Source of the DNA: Gordionus sp. m RMFG-2023
Lineage: Eukaryota > Nematomorpha > Gordioida > Chordodea > Parachordodidae
Reading direction: 5' to 3'
NCBI RefSeq assembly: GCF_954871325.1
Contig: NC_088777.1
Span: 2,482,509-2,546,508, forward strand
DNA length: 64,000 nucleotides
The notes beneath the pieces are model-generated. The model was given only the letters and a program-made list of their open reading frames with translations, made no database searches and had not been told where the DNA came from. Positions 1-12,850 of the stretch are shown piece after piece; positions within the stretch are counted from its first letter, which is position 1, and each line of letters begins with the position of its first letter. The position numbers were made by a program, and so were the translations under genes.

Positions 1-673
1 AATTCTTTGCGCCCTTAAAATACGAGTATAATAATAATTTTTAGTTAAGGTGTGAAAATTTTTTATATTGGTACGAATATTTTATTCGATGCCATCAATA
101 TTATATTAACTTATAATGTGGTTATTTCAATGTCAAATGAGCAAGAAAATTTATAGATTTTCTAGCCGACTCCTTTCGTAGGCACTTTATACATGTTTCT
201 AGTATATATCAAAAAAAAACTATTGTTAGGTCATTAGCAAATATATCACTAGAGAGATAATGGGGATTAAAAGATACAAAAAACCGCTATTTTAATATCC
301 TTTTAATAAAATTTAATTTTAATTGTATATAACTTTAAATTAGTTCGACTATTGATTCTTAATATAAATAACTAAGTCAATAATTGATGATGGTAAACGT
401 CAAAATTAAATTTCAATATATAGGCACATCTTATATCCATTTGAAAAAATTGTTTCTGTTGCCTTAATGTCAGTGGCCGTTTTCTGCGACACGACAATCC
501 TAATAGGTTGATCGGAAAATCTTTGGTTTCGGGCTGGTTTTCTCATAAATGAGGATGGTAAGCGTCTCGGTGCCATGTTTTTAACATCTTGGCTCAGATT
601 ATTTAATATATATTTCTACTATTTATTCTTTTAAACCATTTTTAAAAAAAAAAAAAAATTTCTTCAATAATTA
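1..673. other. AT-rich flank, no gene apart from one short frame
   Basis: Apart from the GC-richer patch at 406-576 this is low-complexity AT-rich DNA. If the lipase gene to the right continues, this is intron of that gene. I found no exon carrying the lipase catalytic Asp or His here. Confidence 0.5.
406..576 (-). CDS. unrecognised 56-codon frame in a GC-richer patch
   Basis: An ATG-started frame of 56 codons sits in a patch clearly richer in GC than its surroundings (about 430-600). The first 20 residues are strongly basic (starts MAPRRLPSSF, then MRKPARNQRF). The rest is mixed polar with a short hydrophobic stretch (IRIVV) and ends YKMCLYIEI. I recognise no family. It lies downstream of the visible lipase exons on the same strand but does not resemble a lipase C-terminus: there is no D-x-x-x-P or catalytic His context. 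It may be an exon of an unknown gene, an old transposon piece, or chance. Confidence 0.25.
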   Translation of the reverse strand: MAPRRLPSSFMRKPARNQRFSDQPIRIVVSQKTATDIKATETIFSNGYKMCLYIEI

Positions 674-937
674 GCGCGGTTGGGTAATTATTTAGAATAT
701 ATATATCCCAGAATAATGCATAAAACTCTTTAAAGATGACGCTTTATGTGCCCATTTCAATAGTGATCGCATCATTTAAACCGTGCCTTTCTATTAGCCG
801 AAATCTAGAGGTTTGCTTAAAATTTATCTGATTTTTTAGCATTTTATCAGATTAAAATATCGATATATAATGTCTTCTATACGTTATTAATACGTTATTC
901 TGGATATTTTTTTTCTTACGTAATTACCCAACCGTGC
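674..937. mobile_element. MITE with ~20-bp (extended ~50-bp) terminal inverted repeats
   Basis: The left end GCGCGGTTGGGTAATTA and the right end TAATTACCCAACCGTGC are inverted copies with one mismatch. Similarity continues inward through an AT-rich stretch to the word CCAGAATAA on both arms. TA lies directly outside both ends, compatible with a TA target duplication as in Tc1/mariner-type elements. The element is 264 bp and has no coding capacity. Confidence 0.8.
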
Positions 938-1485
938 TAAATATTGAATAAATTATTGGGAAAATTGTAAAATGAATAATAGAAGAAAATTTTTTAAATT
1001 TTCTGCATTAGACGACCAATATTTTTTTAAAAATACAAATTTTTATGTTTTTCCCTTAAATTTATCAATTATTATCATTGTTAGAAAACAAATAAAACTT
1101 CGTAAAAAATTTATTTAACATGAGTAAAAGGCTAAAAAAAATAGCCTATTTTTTTTGTAACTTTAATCTCCATTATCTGATATAATATAAATTGTTAATG
1201 AGCTAAAAAAAATTTTAAAAATATTTTACTAAAAACGGATATAAACGTGTCTACAAATTTTTAACGAAAATTGAAATGGATCGACAGAAAGGTGTTTAAT
1301 TTTGATATTTGAATGACCCTAAAATGTTGATTTTTAATATACAAATTTAAAGGAGGTTTATTTCTGATGACAATTCTATTACTTAGATTCTACATCTAAT
1401 ATATTTATATATGCATAAATTCTAAATTTTGGGTAAGTATACAAATTTAATATGCGAAAATATGATTTTAAAAAGGCAAATTAAC
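938..1485. other. AT-rich intron or flank
   Basis: Only A/T runs are visible. If the lipase gene continues to the left, this is the start of the intron after its exon ending at 1486. Confidence 0.4.
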
Positions 1486-3648
1486 CAAACATTCTGGATG
1501 CAATTTCGTAAGTCTGTGTTATAGGAGCGAATAATCGAATGGGAGACCGAATATTTTTTAAGTACGCTACGGGCGCCATCGCGAAAAACATCTTGACTTT
1601 GTTGGACATCTCAGGATTTTGAGAGAAATGCGCCAATGCTACCATGCTCCCTTGAGAATGTCCCACGTAATATAGGTGATCTCTGTTGGTAACCTTGATG
1701 ATAAAATCGATGACAGCTGGAAGATCGTATTTGGCTATCTCGTCGAAACTTAAAAAAAAGAGGATATTGTTAATAATACATTCGATACACCTTCTTTTTA
1801 ATATAGAGAACAAATAATAAAGTTAGAGAAATAATCTTAAATTGGAAGGATTTAAACCTCCAATCCCAAAATTCTGTATCGTTGGTGGTGTATTTTATAT
1901 GTTTCCTAGAATACTTATTACCTCTTGTGTCTCCTAACCAAACATCTAAATCATTATCGGCCATAATGAATGCTGCAAATAAATATAATTTAAAAAAAAC
2001 ATTTAGTTAACTACGCCACGTCTTTAATACTCGGCCATCCATATTTTAAAGTTTTTCCAAGATTTAGACAAACTTTTTGAATTTTATCCAATCAAATATC
2101 AATATAATAATAATAATTACATAATTAATATCGAATTCCTAATGTTTCTAATTTTTTCATGAAAATTTTGTATTTGTATACATAGTTCCAGACTTACTTT
2201 TAATATACGCGTAAATGCTCTAGTAGGGTTTGACAAAGAGCCCAATTTCAAATTAATATATCTTAACTTCTATTTATTGTTATGTTGGTATCTTTATTCA
2301 AAATTGATTACCATAAAAAGTGATATCTGTTACACTTATTATAAAAAGTATCTCTACCTTAAATACTATTTCAGATGTATTGGTATTCTATTTTGATATC
2401 ATTTATTTAACGGATAATTTAGTTTTATTAAAATCAAGGCAATTAGAAGATAACATTATGAATGTAAACAATATACAAATATCCAAAACAAAATAACATA
2501 ATGAATAAAGTTTATTTTTATTGTCATCTAGGGATACCTAAAATCGATATGAAACACCTAATATATAAAATCAAGAATTTATTCGTATTTATCTGTATCT
2601 TGATAACTCGGCTAATTATACACTTGAGGATCATATTCTATTTATGTATTGAAAGGAGTTGATAAGCTCCCATATCTTTTGAATTGGATTTAAATTGATG
2701 ATTATTCGAAAATATTGTTTGTAATATCTTAATCATTATTTGATTGTCTTGGATTACCCACTACGCTAGATAAAGTTTTACTCGAAAAAACAGTGTCGAA
2801 CGAAGAAATGAAAGTCTCACTAAACTTGGATTCATGGCTAAATATCAGTTTACCTCTATTCTCAAAGTCAAATTATTTATATTCCTGTAAGAACCAACTG
2901 CAACTTCTTTTCAACCTGGTTACAAAATTTATATAAATTTAATTTAAAACATTTTTTTAACGGAATCATTACAAAGCATGTTTATTTATTAAATGTTAAG
3001 TTATATTATAAATAGAGATTAAACTATGTTGTTTTTTTAAAAAAAAGGGTATTTTAAGGTAATATCAGCAACCGGTATATGGCAACTAAATACATGGGTA
3101 GACAAAAGTGATTTATATAAAATGTATTATTCCTCCAATAAAATCCTTTCATTCACTTATATACTATAGTTTAATAATATAATTTAGTGAGTTGTTATAA
3201 AAATTTCTTAATTTTTTTTAAAAAAATTTAGTAGTAAAACGTATAAGGAAAAAAAAACAAAGATGGCCATAGTTATAATGACGTCGGATACTTTATTTTA
3301 ACCCCATTTATATATTTCTACACTTTAAAAATAAAGTTTTTATAAATTAAATAAAGCAAAAAATTAAAATAGATAATTTATATTGAGAAGGAAAAAAAAA
3401 TATGTATTAACCAATCATACATTTTGATGAGGTCTAAATTTAAGTTACACCTAAACTCTGGTTCTCCAAGTTCATCAGGAAATCACAAGAAGTGCATAGC
3501 AAGCCGTGCTGTAAGTAAACGGAGGCCTTTAGGTTAGACGCGTTGTTCCGCTTTTTGCCGAACGGGATTCTATGTAACTGCAGCACGAAACCATCTTCGG
3601 TGGTAACCTCGTAATTTTCGTAAGGGTAACCCTTGGATTTTATCAAAT
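1486..3648 (-). CDS. acid lipase (LIPA / lip3-like), partial, three exons
   Basis: Three minus-strand exons join in frame: 3451-3648 (66 residues), 1858-1972 and 1486-1748. The first carries the lipase start GYPYENYEVTTEDGFVLQLH and the oxyanion-loop motif LQHGLL. The second has the diagnostic ADNDLDVWLGDTRGN. The third has AKYDLPAVIDFI and the nucleophile elbow GHSQGS (Ser of G-H-S-Q-G). Donors are GTGTAA, GTTTAA and GTTAAT; acceptors are GGCAG, TGCAG and a T-rich AAG. The split codons give Ala (before FIMADN) and Ser (DW-S-FDEIAKYD), exactly the family sequence. The family hydrolyses triglycerides or cholesteryl esters in gut lumen or lysosome. The signal-peptide exon and the exons with catalytic Asp and His are not visible, so the gene runs past the left edge or is incomplete. 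Confidence 0.92.
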
Positions 3649-5129
3649 CTGCCTATAACAAGTTCGTATTTTTTGGTGAATAGACAAGTAAAATGAATTC
3701 GTAAATATTGTCCAAAATTTTATAAAACTTTTCGTAAAGCAATATTGTATTGAGATAAATACGGTCGGCAAATATCGTAGGGACGTTTTCCGCCTAATTC
3801 TGCATTTATAGTGGGAGATCAGAGTCGGCACGATTTAACAGCTGATCAATTTTTTAAAATCTAATGAAGTCATATCTTTATATTATATTAATTTTCCATT
3901 TTTAATTTTATTCGTGATAATTATCGAGGAATTATTGATTTTAAATCATTAAATGATTTTTCGAAAAAATAGCTCAGTTGTTAAATCGATTCGAACCGGA
4001 CACCGCTATCAATCCAGTCGAATATATTATTGATTTACCGTCAGCTGTGAACTAACATATGTTTTTATAAAAAAACAACAAATTATTACTCAATTTCAAA
4101 TACGATTTCGTCAAATCGCAAAATATTTCTATTTTTATTATACATTTTTTTAAAAAAATTTACATAGAAATAATAAATATTCAATTTTCAAATACGCATA
4201 ATTTTTTAAAATAAATTTGAAAATATAATATTAATTAAAAATTTATATTAAAAAAAGAAGCTCATATTTGCCCCAAAAAGTGGGTTGTGGGTTATATTTT
4301 GGCCTTGTGTGAATGGAAGGGTTAAACCCAAATATTGTTCCCCCCCCCCACCTTTTTTTTATAATAATATGGAAATATTCATCAATTGGTAACAAAAAAT
4401 TTCCTATTTTTTGAGATGTTTCGATAACTTTAATATTTTTTTTAGTTATCCTTTAGCCGATCATATCACAAGTTTCCCTTTTGTTAGAAAATCATATGGT
4501 TTAAAATATACGCTATAAAACACGCGATTAATTAGCATGAATTTTAATTTTTTAAAAAAATTAAACTATATTTTTATTTTTATTTTTATACTATAATACG
4601 TTAATCATAGATAATGATTCTTTCATCTCTTCTACTTTATATCTGGTATTTTTTTAAATAATAACTCTTATCAGTATCTTAGATCTTTTATTTTTAAAAG
4701 AATTTTATAATGTTTACTTTCTTGGTGGAGAATAGCCATATCAATGATTCTTTTGTTATTTTCATTGATTCTTTTGCATTAATATCATTTTTTTTTTGCC
4801 AAATTTCCTTATTCATATTTATATGAAACATTTTATAAGTTTTGGCAATGTTTAACTCCAATGAAAATGTGTTATGAATAGGCTAATAGCCGTTGCCCAA
4901 GATTTTGCCATGGAAGGAAAAGCATTATCAGGGAATTTTTATACACCATAAATTTATTGAAAATTCTTTAGGTTCACTTATTGTAGAGTTCTGGCTGTTT
5001 TGTTTTTCAAAAAAATTAATTACACTTATTTTTATAAAAAATGCCCTTTTTTTCTAAAATTGTTGAATTTAAATTCGTTAAATTTAAAAAAATCATTTCA
5101 TTTTGTTTTTCTTTTGAAGTTATAAGTGA
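3649..5129. other. AT-rich region upstream of the lipase exons
   Basis: A GC-richer patch at about 3740-3835 has short open stretches in two minus-strand frames but no phase-compatible splice pair with the lipase exon at 3648, so I do not call an exon. A (C)10 tract lies near 4340. The rest is AT-rich without recognisable content. Confidence 0.4.
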
Positions 5130-5470
5130 TATATTGTAAACATACTTTGAGGGAATAGGGATGGAGACATGTGGGGAGCAGAGGGGGGTAATATTACTTA
5201 TCTTAAGATGGATAAGAGATGCACCTTAATAGAAGTAGGAGGATCAAGACCTAGAGGAAGGCCAATGATGACGTGGACAAATGTGATAGCGACGGATATG
5301 AGAAGCATGGATCTTACAAATATTGATGTATTGATGCTCAAGACCGTCAAAAATGGAAAAGGAAAATTAGAGGGATAACTGGCCTACACGAGTAAACCTG
5401 GAAACTGCGATAAAACGGAGAAGAAGAAGATGACGATATTTACGAAAACAGGCAAAATACTGATAAAGTA
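5130..5470 (+). mobile_element. LINE 3' fragment (C-terminal tail of a reverse-transcriptase ORF)
   Basis: The frame 5169-5378 contains GGSRPRGRPMMTW followed by a segment ending in ITGLHE with one frame change near 5345. This is the basic G-R-P-x-x-x-W tail that ends many LINE endonuclease/reverse-transcriptase ORFs. Only about 80 residues remain; the RT domain itself is absent. Stops interrupt the end of the tail, so it is dead. Confidence 0.7.
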
Positions 5471-5766
5471 AAAAAAAATTCCTACTTACCCACCCCTTGT
5501 GCCTGGAATTATTAGCGTTGAATGTTATGTCGATTTTATTATTACCTCTTCTACAAATATTGATAAATTTAAATAATTAATTCAAATAATCACTATTGGA
5601 AGAATATAAATATATTTATCGATATTTCACTCTCCAATTTTTTTTTTTGATTTAAATTCACACAATATGTTTGTTGGGTATAAAAATATACTAATTTGAA
5701 TGATTTTGAATGATTTTGAATTTGTTGATTGTAGATTTGTTTAAAAAAAAATATTTTTTTTTGTAG
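5471..5766. other. AT-rich spacer
   Basis: About 300 bp of AT-rich DNA with a short direct repeat (TGATTTTGAA) near 5700. Nothing else is seen. Confidence 0.5.
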
Positions 5767-7789
5767 GGATTTAATTTAACGGATCAACTCGCATTTATTA
5801 AAGAGTTATGAAGGAGTAGCTTGTTATTTGGATGATATTTATAATAACAGGGAATAATAGAGAGAAAGACGAAAATAATATTTTTAAAAAAAGTAGTTAA
5901 ATATTTAGACAGAAAGAGGAAAGATAGAAGAATGTAAATATTTCCAAACATAATCTTCCAATTTATTAACCTTTTTAGGTATTTCAGTCATCTCTTGAAA
6001 TTCCATTATCCAATTTTTTTCAAGTAGATTTTTTTTGTATATTCTTTTATAATTATTAGAGATAATTCTAATGTTCGTTCTTCATATTATTTTACTTTTA
6101 CTATAGTATGACATTATCTAATATTTACAATGTCTTAAAGTACTTAGGGACATAAAATATAAAAAAATAATATTACAATTACTACAGCAAGAAATACTGA
6201 GGCGGTAAAAATTTTACCAGAAAAAAATTCATTTCAAATTTTGCAGACATGGCCAAACCACTATAAATTATTAGAAAAATAAAAAAGGAATGCAAAGACA
6301 CCTATGAAGAAAATAAAGTAAGCAATTAGTAGTATCCCAGTATTACAATACAATAATCTAAAATTGCAAATTATACTAACAACAGATGCTTTATAGAAAA
6401 GGAACTAATTGCATTTGTCTCAAGAAGGTTAAATACTGCAGAGATAAATTATGGTCAAATAGAAAGAGAAGCCCTTGCCAACATATTTTGGGGTTACAAA
6501 ATTCAAAAAAATTTATATATGGAAATAAAGTTCACATTACAAATAGACCATATAATGAGTTTATTTCATTCCAAAAATGATATACCGACAACATCCACTG
6601 CCAGAATACAAAGATGAACATTATTATGGTTAACCGATATGAATTATAATTCAAGAGTAGCTGACAAATAGCTGATACTGACATGCTATCTCGATTACAC
6701 ATACAAGTGAACTCAAACAATATTAATATAAGAAAATTCTGGATCAAATACACGTGAGGGAATAAACGCCTTTGAATGCAAACGAAATTGAAATGCAAAG
6801 TGATGCACTCTCTTAAGTATACAGGTATGCGATAGACGGGTGCCCAATTAACTATGATACCTTAAAGGAGTATAGCCAAAGAAGATGAGAAATCACAAGA
6901 GAGAAAGGTTGTTTACTGAGGACATTTAAATTTTAGTACCACAATAATTCCAAAACAGTGTGTTAAAAATGAAACATTAAGGGACATATTGGCATGGTGG
7001 AAAAAATGTAGATGAGAGCGTGGTGGGTTAATATAAAACAAGATATAGAGACATGGGTGGAAAAATTCAGCGAATGTTAGGAACAGCACGATATGACGTC
7101 ATCATCGATTCAAAATTGGCCACACCCACCTAAAGCATGGCACCCAGACATATTGATTAGGGACCATTTAAAGATCATTAATGGTTAATAGTGATAGACG
7201 CTAACAATCGCTGGTCAGAAATATTATTGCCTAGTACAATCACTGAATTCACGATAAAATCAAATAAATCATTTTGCCAGATTCGATTAACTCAAGATAA
7301 TAGTTCTTGATAAGGGACCACAATTCAGTAGTAAAGAATTTAATAATATTAAAAAACGGAATACAATTAATACACGGAAGTCCATATCAACTACAGAAAA
7401 AACGGTAGCAAACCGAAATGGAAAAGGGCAGAAAACAAATCCTAACTTCGGCGAGATTCTATTAAAAATTAAACCTAGAGGATTTACTAGAACAAATATT
7501 TGAACAGGAGAACAAGAAGGAAAAGTTAGAATATTATACCCAAAAAATTAGAAATTAATGAAAAATTGTAGTCACGCGTGTACAATAATAAAGAGAAATA
7601 AAAAATTGGAAAAAGTCATTATTAACACTGTAATAGAAATTCACTTTAAAAATAACAAAGAATTCTAAGGAGAAAGGATGCCAGACAAGAACCTGACGGA
7701 AGTATTGAAGCGGAATCGGGAACTAAAATAGAGTTGAGGCATGACCGGTTCCCTACGAGAGTCAGCACTAAATCAATAAGATTGGGGGT
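5767..7789 (+). mobile_element. Gypsy-like LTR retrotransposon pol remnant, fossil
   Basis: In order on the plus strand are an RT palm segment with a Y-L-D-D box near 5820, an RNase H segment near 6390-6600 in which the typical LNTAEINYGQIEREAL and FTLQIDHI words can be read, and integrase-like remains to about 7700. A purine-rich tract (about 7770-7789) precedes the LTR. The coding region is broken many times and gag and the 5' LTR are not visible, so it is an old fossil. Confidence 0.75.
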
Positions 7790-8770
7790 TGTTATGTATC
7801 AACAGTTCTGAACTGTTAATTTATATTATTATACATACAAAAAATAGATTATTTTTATACTCATGCACTTTTGAATCTTTTGAATGTATAATCTAAAAAC
7901 TTTGCTCTAGGGGGAGGGTCCTGACCCGAAACTGCTAACTAATTCAGAACCCAAATATTTTTATTCGTGGTGAAAATTGTTTTATATTTCTAGGGTATTT
8001 ACTCGACACATGTTGATGATGCATTTTCTGTTAAATAGGAATTTTCTAAATTTAAGAATCGCGTTTGACTTGAAATTTAGTTATTCTTAGTTTTCATGGA
8101 TTATACCACATGTTATTATCCATTACTACTTAAAATATATTTGATTTTTTTCTTAAGCATTTTATAGAAACCAAAGATCTTCGTGGGTCTTAATTTTTTT
8201 GACCAAGCCCGGCCCGACTTACCCCATGACCATAATAAGTATCAAAAAAAATTTACCAATGACAAGCCCAAGCCCATAACCAAAAATTTAATTTATTGTA
8301 TTTTAATAAAAATAAACAATTTTTAAGCGTATTTAGGCAATAATTTTGTTTTACAATTCTGATATTTAAAAAAAAAAAATGGCAATATTATATTTTAAGT
8401 TAGCAACTGTTTTAATTAACCTGAATTTAAATTTAATAATTTTAGGCCCAACCCCAGCTCGCTAAAACAAAAAATTAAAAAACCGCGGGCCGGCCCATAA
8501 AGATCCCTGATAAAAACCGCATAATTTTGAAGAAATTTCGCCAGTAGTATTTAAAGAATGAAATTAAAATTATATAATATATAGAACATCATACTGGCGT
8601 CATAGTTATCTCCGGGTCTAATGGGCGAAAGAAATACTCTCTAATATTTTCAAAGTCACTGATATAGGGATCTGGTTCCTGCATTCCTACTATATAAATA
8701 CTCTCACCATACTTCGTTCCATCAAAGAATGAGATCAAGAACAATATTAATACAAACATAAGTTCGCTCG
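7790..8770 (+). repeat. 3' LTR of the Gypsy-like remnant (right end approximate)
   Basis: It starts TGTTATGTATC directly after the polypurine tract. A TATA-like TATATAAATAC near 8690 followed by a CA-rich stretch fits an LTR promoter. The right boundary is not defined because no second LTR is visible for comparison. Confidence 0.5.
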
Positions 8771-9267
8771 TTATTTTTTTTTCGCATAAAATTATTATTA
8801 TTTTCCTTAATAGAATTTTTTTGTATCTGACCAGATCTTAAGATAATAAAAATAATGATAATAATAATAAGATAATGATGTTTTACAAGCTGGTTTATAT
8901 ATATATATTATAAATCTTGTGTTATTTTATTTACATTTATAATAAAATTTTTATAAAAATATCTGATAAATTAAAATTAGGGATTTAGTTAAGAAAATAT
9001 CTTTAAGTGCCAAACCATATTAAGAAAAAAAACTAATTAAGATTAGCTCTATAATCCCTGCAAATCAATTAAGTCTAGGACTAATCTCTTCAATACAATC
9101 TGGTAAAATATTCGAAGTTATCGGTTAATTTGATTCCAATTATTTATTTGTAAATATCCGTAATTAGTCTTTAAATATCCGAAATTATTCGTAAATATTC
9201 AAAATTATTCATCTAAATATCTGAAACGAAATTTTTTATTTTAATTATATTTACACAAACCTATTAA
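8771..9267. other. AT-rich spacer with an ATA microsatellite
   Basis: A degenerate (ATA)n run lies near 8845-8880. Nothing else is recognised. Confidence 0.5.
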
Positions 9268-11293
9268 TATATATGTCGTTATCCCCACGTTTCCGAATCC
9301 CCATGAAAAAAAATATATATAATTACTTTTTCTTCTCTTTTTTTGCGGCTGGCACCATATAATTAAAAGGCAAAAATAAGGGATTTAAAAAGATTAAAAA
9401 AAAGTAAATAGTATAAAATTAAGGTATATAATAAAAGAAAAGGGATGAGGTTAAGACATTTTTTGTTTTAAAAAATATATTTATAAAAAATCCGAATTAT
9501 TGAAACAATTATTCAATGCAATATGGCATTTCGTTGAACATTAAAGCAGGGACCCGAACCGGTACGGTACGGTTCAGTATATAAAAAATTATAAAGGTTA
9601 CGTTTTGGTTACTGTTCTTGAGAAGAAATTGATATAAAGATTCCGTTCGGTTCAGCTAATTATAAAGGTTTATAAAGGTTCATTACGGTTAGAAATTTTT
9701 TTTTTATTGAAGCAACACCATCTACTAATTTATATTTATTATAAGCATCTATGAATTAAATATAAAAAAAATTTATAAGATTCAAAATAACTCATTTTTA
9801 AATATATTAATTGAACTTATAAGTAATATATTTTCAACTATAAATGGATTCCTTTTTTGTTCGTTGTGACGATAACACAAAAAGCCATTTCTACAGAAAC
9901 TTGTGTTGCGGGAACCGCCAGTACTATAAGAGCACGTTTATATAATTCTGGATATTCAAATTATTACCATTTCTAAAATATAAAATCTGAACCGATTTAA
10001 CCGTTTTTTTTATAAAGGATCTTTATACTCCTTCAAAAAATAATTATATCTGTTCGGTTTCGGTTATGGTTCAGATATTTATAACAAAAATAAATTTATT
10101 TTAAAAAAATATTTAAGGGGATTCGGAATTTTTTTTTTAAAATTCAACAATTAAATTATATTTTTTTGCCGCGCCAGAAAATTTTATTTTTAGTGATATT
10201 TTGCTTTAAATAAATAATGTGGCAATGAAAATATTCACGCCATTTCACGCTAACCACTAAAAAAATTTCGACCCGACCCGCTCGCTCACGAAAGGCAATA
10301 TTTTGTTTCACGCCCGAAAATTTACGGTGTTTTTAAATTTTTTCGAAACTTTATTGCTATAATTTTTTACACTTTTTTGAATTTATTCTATTTATTTCTT
10401 TAATTCCATAATCCATAATAACAAGGACATATCATAAATCCAAATTTTTACTTAAAAAAAAGAAGACTGTTATTTTTTTTTATTTCAATTGTTGTAGGCC
10501 TTTCTTCTAATAGGCGATTGGCTACAAAAAATAACCTTTCACTAGAAGCCGAATTTGCCAGGACTGATAAAATTTTACTCTCTAATTTTTCTCAAAAAAA
10601 GGAAATAACATTTCCTGCTTCCAAAACTTCAAAATATTGCCATTGTTATTTGTTTTATTTTTTAAAATTTAATTTTGATAATATTGATATTTGTAAATTT
10701 AAAAAAAAAATGATAAAACAACTAAAATATTAAAACAACTCTTTAAAAATATGTAAAAATATATAAAATTACTAAATAAAAATATATATTTGTCCTTAGC
10801 CTTTTTTTTGAAAAACATTTTGATAATCTCAACTTAAAATTTGTTCGTTGTTATAAATAATTTAGTTTTAACAATCTCTATATGAGTCTGACCTTATATG
10901 GCTCAACCTAAAGATACATAGTATTTTTCCTTATTCATAATTGATTTTTAAAAACGGCTAACTCAATATGTACCTGCTTAAATGTTCAACGAAATGCCAT
11001 ATTGCATTGAATAATTGTTGCAATAATTCGGATTTTTTATTAACAAAAAAGTCTTAATCCCTTTTCATTCATTATACACCTTAATTTTATGCTATTTACT
11101 TTTTTTTAAATTCTCTTTTTAAATCCGTTATTTTGGCCTTTTAATTATATGGTGCCAGTCGCAATAAAGAGAAGAAAAAGTAATTATATTATTTTATTTT
11201 TTATTCATGGGGATTCGGAATATTTTTTAAATATTTTTTAAAAAATTGGGATACCGAATCCCACATGATTCTATATCCCAATACGACATATAT
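9268..11293. mobile_element. DNA element with ~300-bp terminal inverted repeats
   Basis: The left arm (about 9268-9550) and right arm (about 10974-11293) are inverted copies over nearly their full length. Shared words include CGAATCCCCATGAA, GGCACCATATAATTAAAAGG and ATATGGCATTTCGTTGAACA. Both outer ends carry ATATATGTCG. The interior holds a separate hAT-like GAACCGG fragment and a piece of the TGTTGTTAA MITE family, and no complete transposase, so this is a non-autonomous composite. Confidence 0.75.
9548..10100. mobile_element. hAT-like fragment with a CAGGGACCCGAACCGG end
   Basis: It begins CAGGGACCCGAACCGG, resembling the CAGGG-GAACCG ends of the complete hAT at 23574-25058. Internal GGTTCGG/GGTTATGG words occur to about 10090. 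A matching right end is not seen. A short frame near 10505-10560 (NRRLATKNNLSLE) is weakly reminiscent of the end of hAT transposases. Confidence 0.45.
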
Positions 11294-11305
11294 AAGAAAA
11301 ATATT

Positions 11306-12850
11306 TCATTCATTCATTCATTACCACGCCAGAAATTGCACGAAGTGCAATTTCATCACCCACCAGGAGTTGTAGCGTGCACCATGTATATTCACTAGTA
11401 TATAGATCCTATAAATGATGTATACCCGTTTTATTATAGTGGACGGTACCACTATGTAGTCAGCTAGCATAGTAAAGAAGAGAGGAGTAAGAAAGAGGGG
11501 ATCTATTAGTTCCGTTACCGGCAAAATAGTGTTAAGAATTGTAGCTAATATTAATAATAATAATGTACCTGACACCTGGTTAGATTTAAGAGATGGGAAA
11601 AAAAAATTTCTTAATGTTTGGTAAGTATATCCTTGGAAGATAACGCAATGTCTATAGAATCCATGTTATTCACTATTATCATTATTAATATTGAGCCTGG
11701 AGATCGTTATCATTATCAATATTCACGGTTTTAAGATTATCATTGACTTCGTCAAAAATCATAATTCCTATTGCGCCAAAACATAAGTTGTCATTAGACT
11801 GGGGATAAGAGATTGGAAATAAGGCAGTGTGAGAAATAGTCTGATACGTCCACGATTCCTGCTCTAGTTTAAACCATATTTAAGCATGTATTGCAGATGT
11901 TCCTTTAAATGTTTCTTGTTTTTGCTGAGTGCAAGAAAATCTATAAACGTAAGATTGATCAAGTCCATGTCCTTCAGACATTTTGCCAGCCAATAGTATT
12001 TGGGGATTCTTCGCTTTCCATAATCCGGGGTCCACTTCATGGACGAAAATATCATATTATCTCGTGAATGTCTTAAGCAGTGGCCGAGTAATTCTAATCT
12101 CCTCAAAGGAATGAGTCTTTTGATAGGTAGGATGTCGCACCTGTTCCAGAGAGTTGTGTTTGGGGTGTTGTATGGATAGTAAGTTTTAGTGATTCTTCTT
12201 AAGCACTTGTTTATGAAGGTCTGGGATGTGTTGATGTTGCTTTTAGTGTCCTGCCATGTTTTCAACCCGTATGTTAAGATGGGTAGAATTAGGGATTTAA
12301 AGAGTCTTATTTTTAGGTTCGTAGATATCTGGTTGGACGACCATAATTTAGTTAGCTGATGATATCGGGATCTGGCCTTGTTGGTCCTCGACTTAGTATC
12401 CAAAATGGTGGTGCCTAATGACATTATTCTGGTTCCTAGGTACTTAAAATCCGAAACCGTATCTACCAATTATCCTTAAAGTTAAAGGGGTCGCTGTTAT
12501 ATAGAGGGATATTGGATACAATTAACTTTGTCTTTGAGTAGTTGACTTTCAGTCCGTATCCAAAGCAATTTTTGACAAACAATGACAGCAAGTTTCTTAA
12601 ATTGTACTCAGAGTTAGCTAATATGCATACATCATCGGCATAGCATAGAAAATTTAGAGAGTTGTGTATGTTATTATCATATTGTTGATTCAGATATCGA
12701 GGGTTAAGAGCATATTCTTGTTTGAAGGATTTATTCAGAATATCGTTCATTATTACATTAAATAGCATAGGTGATAAAATGCATCCTTGTTTCAGTCCTC
12801 TGTTGGCCTTAAATGGTTGTGATTTTAAGTTCAGATGTTGTGGTTATATA
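11306..12850 (-). mobile_element. LINE 3' half: RT palm to C-terminus, 3' UTR hairpin and (ATGA)n tail
   Basis: Reading down from 12850, the first frame gives ANRGLKQGCILSPMLFN (RT motif B) and LCYADDVCILANS (motif C, Y-A-D-D). The frame shifts near 12466, and the second frame (to the stop at 11864) gives the thumb and tail with ILPILTYGLKTW and INKCLRRI. The 3' UTR follows to 11306. Just before the end is a perfect hairpin GAAATTGCAC-ttc-GTGCAATTTC (11332-11354), then an (ATGA)n tail. Endonuclease and RT motif A are missing, so the copy is 5'-truncated as usual for LINEs. The clade is not fixed. Confidence 0.85.

Noticed and set aside
3643-3835. Possible upstream lipase exon
   Set aside because: Acceptor/donor-like sites exist, but no frame joins the exon at 3648 in phase 1 without a stop.
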